From Sphingomonas panni (GTDB lineage Bacteria > Pseudomonadota > Alphaproteobacteria > Sphingomonadales > Sphingomonadaceae): a stretch of DNA of 64,000 nucleotides. Position numbers and translations under genes: made by a program. Numbering within the stretch: the stretch's first letter is position 1; each line of letters begins with the position of its first letter. Where the stretch lies: the NCBI RefSeq assembly GCF_022664435.1, contig NZ_JAKREU010000004.1, positions 186,001 through 250,000 on the forward strand, read 5' to 3'. The notes under the pieces are model-generated. The model made no database searches, was not told the DNA's origin, and saw only the letters and a program-made list of their open reading frames with translations. Positions 61,112 through 64,000 of this stretch are shown here, piece by piece.

Positions 61112-62434
61112 CTATCGCGGCGCGGCAAGCTCCAGCGCGCGGGTCATCAACCCGGTGAATTGCAGCGTGTCGACCTCCCTTGCGGGGTCGTTGATGCCTG
61201 CTGCCATCGCGTACCAGCTGCCGTCCTGTGCCTGTAGCAGGAACGCCATGGTCAGAACGCCGGGTTCCGAGCCGCCCTTATAGCCGACATAGCGCCAGTG
61301 TTTGGTGGCGTCGGGAATGCCCGGGTTCTTCGACAGGACCGCACGCAGTTCCGCACCCGCCGGGCCGTCCATGTGCCGCCGTAGCCAGTCCATCGCACGG
61401 ATCAGGTCGTTCGGGCTGGCGAACCATTCCAGTTCGGCGATGCGCAACGGCTTGCCGTTCTGGAACAGGTCGCGCGGGATCGCGGCGATCGGCGTTTCGA
61501 GCACGGTCCCGTCGACCAGCGCCCGCCGCCCCTTGGCGTCGAGCGCCAGATACCGGCTGCCGAGCGCACCACCGTCGACACCTTTCAGTTTGAACAGCTC
61601 CAGCGCGCCGAGGAACGGGACATTGCGCGCGCCGCCATCGGTGAAGCCAACGACCGGCAGCATCGCCTCCACCTTTTTCCGGCCAAGGTGGAAGAGCAGG
61701 ATATCGGTCGCACTATTGTCGCTGACCGATATCATCCGCTCCGCCAGCTCCTTCAGCGCTATGCGTGTGCCCTTCGGCTGTTGCGCATAGCCACCGCCGG
61801 GCAGCGCCGATCCATCAAGCGTCACCACGTCGTTCCACTTGCGCTCCCCCGCCTCGATCGATCGCACCAGTTCGGCTAGGATGACGAGCTTGAAGGCCGA
61901 TCCGATAGCGATGGGGGTGGTGGCGTCGTGCGAATTCGTCGTAACCGGTGCTTTAGCGCTCAGCCGGGCAATGGCAAAACCGGTCGAGCCAGGAAACGCC
62001 TTCAATTGCTCGACGACCATCGCGATCGAACCGGCGGTGTTGCGCGATGGGACCGCGCCGAGCAGGCGCAGCCCGGTGACGGTGTGCGGTCCCGCCGGAT
62101 CCACCGCAATTTCGGCGTTTAGCGTTCCGCGCTCGAACCCGATGCGAAGCTGCGCGGTCCATGGCGTGATGGCCTTGATCGCTTCGATCCCGGTCGGCTT
62201 GCCCAGTGCGTTCGCCAGTTGCGCGTTGATCGCAATCAGCTTTGCTTCGGACGCCGCTGCCTTGAATGCGGGCGAAAACAGCGTTGCGTAATTGCCGTCT
62301 CCGCCTAGCAGTCGTACCACCTGGTGCGCACGATCGCTGAGTTCGGGTGTAACTGCGGTTGGAAGTTGTACGGTGACAGACGGCTGCGGCGACACGAGCG
62401 GTGCCGCCGCCTGTAATGAGATTAGAAGCAACAA
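61112..62434 (-). CDS. Class A beta-lactamase-related serine hydrolase
   Basis: A 440-aa exported hydrolase with the serine beta-lactamase fold. A leader (LLLISLQAAAPL) begins at a TTG at 62434, 4 bases after the stop of the upstream gene. An unknown N-terminal domain of about 140 residues (ELSDRAHQVVRLLGGDGNYA) precedes it. The SxxK motif is IGSAFKLVILAELVRSIEAG (Ser near residue 180). SDN is VSDNSATDILLFHLGRKKVE, and the KTG triad is replaced by KGG in GYKGGSEPGVL. It could be a peptidase or esterase rather than a true lactamase. Confidence 0.82.
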   Translation of the reverse strand: MLLLISLQAAAPLVSPQPSVTVQLPTAVTPELSDRAHQVVRLLGGDGNYATLFSPAFKAAASEAKLIAINAQLANALGKPTGIEAIKAITPWTAQLRIGFERGTLNAEIAVDPAGPHTVTGLRLLGAVPSRNTAGSIAMVVEQLKAFPGSTGFAIARLSAKAPVTTNSHDATTPIAIGSAFKLVILAELVRSIEAGERKWNDVVTLDGSALPGGGYAQQPKGTRIALKELAERMISVSDNSATDILLFHLGRKKVEAMLPVVGFTDGGARNVPFLGALELFKLKGVDGGALGSRYLALDAKGRRALVDGTVLETPIAAIPRDLFQNGKPLRIAELEWFASPNDLIRAMDWLRRHMDGPAGAELRAVLSKNPGIPDATKHWRYVGYKGGSEPGVLTMAFLLQAQDGSWYAMAAGINDPAREVDTLQFTGLMTRALELAAPR

Positions 62435-62438
62435 GGCT

Positions 62439-63665
62439 TCATACTATCGGACGGGGAACGTTCGCGGAACCCGCGCCAGCGGAAGCGGTAGGCTCCACCG
62501 ACAGGTCCGTCATCTCGATCCGCGCTATCGGCGACCGCGTAGCCAGTCGTGATCCAGTCGTTACCTGCAGCGACGCAGTCTTTGTATAGCGCTCGACCCG
62601 AAACACACCTGGTTCACCGTTCACGATTGTCAGCGGGGCATACCGCCGCGTGGCGATGGATTTGGCAACCGCCTTGGCCCAATCGCCGCTGTAATGGTCG
62701 CTGGTTCGGATCGTTTCTATTTCCTGCGGCAAGCCGTTGGCATCAATGTAGAACGCAACGTCGATCCATTGATCTTCAACCAGATCGGCTGACATCATCG
62801 ATGTGCCTGACATTACTGCCCCCTCCGACTGAGCGTTGGTCGCAGTGCGGGCGTTGTTCAGATCGACCGGCTCACCGTATAGCAAGGTCGGTCGCGCGGT
62901 CGGCGGAGCTGAGCGGATTGATGCCAGCATTTGGTTAATTCGTTCGGGCGATGCACCGCGCAGCGACATCCGCTCGAGACCTTGCCGTGCGGCCGCCGCG
63001 AAGGCTGCATGTTCGGGCACGGGACTAGCAGCCAGCTCGCGGAACACCTGCCGCGCCCGGAAGGTGTAGGCATAATCGGGCTTGGCGAGTGAGGCGAGCA
63101 GGATTCCCCGGCGAAAGCGGGCGTAGCCTTCAACCTTACGATTGCCGATCGCCAGCGCAGCCTTTTCGATCTCCCGATAATTACTCTCGGCGATCCTGAC
63201 ATTGAAAACTTTGGCATAAACGTCGGCAAGTTCGATCTGCCCGACCAACACATCCGGGTTGTCATTGCCAAGGCCGGCACGCAACGAGGATACCATATCG
63301 ATAGTGCTCGAACGCTCTAGCGCGACTTCGCCCAGATGCGCGGACAGTCGGGCATGGGCACGGAACAGGCTGGCGACTTCCCGGGGTAGCTCGGCGGCAT
63401 AACCGCGATTGCGCCGGATGCCTGCCGCCGCAGTGTTCTGCGCGTTCTCATACTTACCGGCGACGAACAGGTTTTCGGCATGTGCCAACGTGGCGGCAAT
63501 ATCTTCCTTCGGCGGGCAATGACGCGCAATACAGGCGCTCAATGCCTTTTCCGAGTCACTCAGGCGAGTACCCGTAACAACAATTTCGGGAGCTGGCTTA
63601 GCCGCTGGTTCCTGCGGCGGGACCGGCGCGACGAGCGCCAGTAACGCGGTGAACATCGACTGCAT
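62439..63665 (-). CDS. TPR-like protein with EIVVTG start and TonB-C-like C-terminus
   Basis: A 408-aa protein I cannot assign to a known function. After a signal-like leader (MFTALLALVAPVPP) comes PEIVVTGTRLSDSEKALSAC, which resembles the start of TonB-dependent receptors. A helical middle (HAENLFVAGKYENAQNTAAA, then repeated 30- to 40-residue helical pairs) looks TPR-like. The end, FYIDANGLPQEIETIRTSDH and WAKAVAKSIATRRYAPLTI, resembles the TonB C-terminal domain. The serine hydrolase gene follows after 4 bases and is probably cotranscribed. The start at 63665 (MQSMF) was chosen over a longer frame. Confidence 0.6.
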   Translation of the reverse strand: MQSMFTALLALVAPVPPQEPAAKPAPEIVVTGTRLSDSEKALSACIARHCPPKEDIAATLAHAENLFVAGKYENAQNTAAAGIRRNRGYAAELPREVASLFRAHARLSAHLGEVALERSSTIDMVSSLRAGLGNDNPDVLVGQIELADVYAKVFNVRIAESNYREIEKAALAIGNRKVEGYARFRRGILLASLAKPDYAYTFRARQVFRELAASPVPEHAAFAAAARQGLERMSLRGASPERINQMLASIRSAPPTARPTLLYGEPVDLNNARTATNAQSEGAVMSGTSMMSADLVEDQWIDVAFYIDANGLPQEIETIRTSDHYSGDWAKAVAKSIATRRYAPLTIVNGEPGVFRVERYTKTASLQVTTGSRLATRSPIARIEMTDLSVEPTASAGAGSANVPRPIV

Positions 63666-63721
63666 CTTTGCGGACCCTTTTCCGGTTTCCGTCCCCACAT
63701 CCGATGCTGCGCTCGCTTTCG

Positions 63722-64000
63722 TCAGGCGTCAATGACCTCGTCATCCAGTCGCGCGGCATTTTCCTGGATGAAGGCGAAGCGGTGCGCCGGATTGGTGCCC
63801 ATCAACCGGTCGACGAGGTCCTTTACCGCCGCGCGCTCTTCATATTCCTTGGGCAGGGTGATGCGGATCATGCTGCGCGAATTGGGGTCCATCGTCGTCT
63901 CTCGCAGCTGGCCGGGGTTCATCTCGCCCAGCCCCTTGAAGCGTGCGACTTCCACCTTCTTGCCCTTGAACGCGGTCCGTTCCAGCTCGGCACGGTGGGC
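63722..64000 (-). CDS. parE: DNA topoisomerase IV subunit B, C-terminal end (window edge)
   Basis: Only the last 92 codons of this gene are in view; the rest lies to the right. It contains [20 protein letters not shown] and [16 protein letters not shown], the conserved C-terminal TOPRIM-linked part of ParE/GyrB proteins. [19 protein letters not shown], together with the short end ([19 protein letters not shown]), favours ParE over GyrB. ParE supplies the ATPase for chromosome decatenation. Confidence 0.9.
   Translation of the reverse strand, partial: AHRAELERTAFKGKKVEVARFKGLGEMNPGQLRETTMDPNSRSMIRITLPKEYEERAAVKDLVDRLMGTNPAHRFAFIQENAARLDDEVIDA

Overview
The window is GC-rich, gene-dense DNA from an alphaproteobacterium, most likely Sphingomonas or a close sphingomonad. 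The evidence is protein-level similarity: a TonB-receptor locus with flavin halogenases, SapC and a cupin, the exosortase-A O-glycosylation ligase, a MerC/Zur pair, a YqjI-like PadR next to DUF2218, and 'GTCATCCCAGCGAAGGCTGG'-type intergenic repeats. It looks chromosomal (dxs, tpiA, trpE, proC, ilvE, radA, rarA, parE, SRP RNA, a tRNA). No prophage, IS element or CRISPR array was seen.

Layout. (1) 1-10780: an amine/amino-acid uptake and catabolism cluster. A Dpp-type ABC transporter (ATPase cut by the window edge) and a PuuB/DadA-like FAD oxidoreductase run leftward. A GNAT protein, an aldehyde dehydrogenase, a tartrate/D-malate-type dehydrogenase, a class III aminotransferase and an Lrp/AsnC regulator run rightward. 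A related 14-bp dyad lies in two promoter regions. (2) 11167-14353: a siderophore-type TonB-dependent receptor, a strong terminator and phosphatidylserine decarboxylase. (3) 14652-25773: a large TonB-dependent receptor followed by a tightly overlapping run of flavin halogenase, SapC-like, cupin/JmjC-like, second halogenase and LacI regulator, then another siderophore-type receptor. This is the most interesting unit. (4) 25830-30356: tRNA-Thr, a DUF429-like protein with rarA, then a metal-linked stretch: YqjI-like PadR, DUF2218, a UVR-motif protein, MerC-like membrane protein and Zur. (5) 30443-39321: dxs, a small membrane-anchored protein, an AbrB/VapC-type toxin-antitoxin pair, an RBBP9-like hydrolase, tlyA, TspO, UbiK-like, YbjN, proC, MarR and branched-chain aminotransferase.

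(6) 39326-44580: a composite of palindromic repeats, then thiolase with MaoC, MscS channel with topoisomerase IB, and a DJ-1/PfpI protein. (7) 44584-50259: surface polysaccharide genes (acyltransferase, O-glycosylation ligase, 46-aa ORF, glycosyltransferase), a TUDOR-like small protein and an AT-rich, probably acquired acyltransferase. (8) 50397-64000: radA, cvpA, a NifU-like scaffold protein, a Kef-type antiporter, DUF423, GNAT, trpE with ppiD, tpiA, a small secreted protein, SRP RNA, a class A beta-lactamase-fold hydrolase, a TPR-like protein with a TonB-C-like end, and the 3' end of parE.

Intergenic space is repeatedly occupied by several families of REP-like inverted repeats. One copy has perfect 32-bp arms. 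All functional calls rest on motifs and family recognition by eye; no database search was run.
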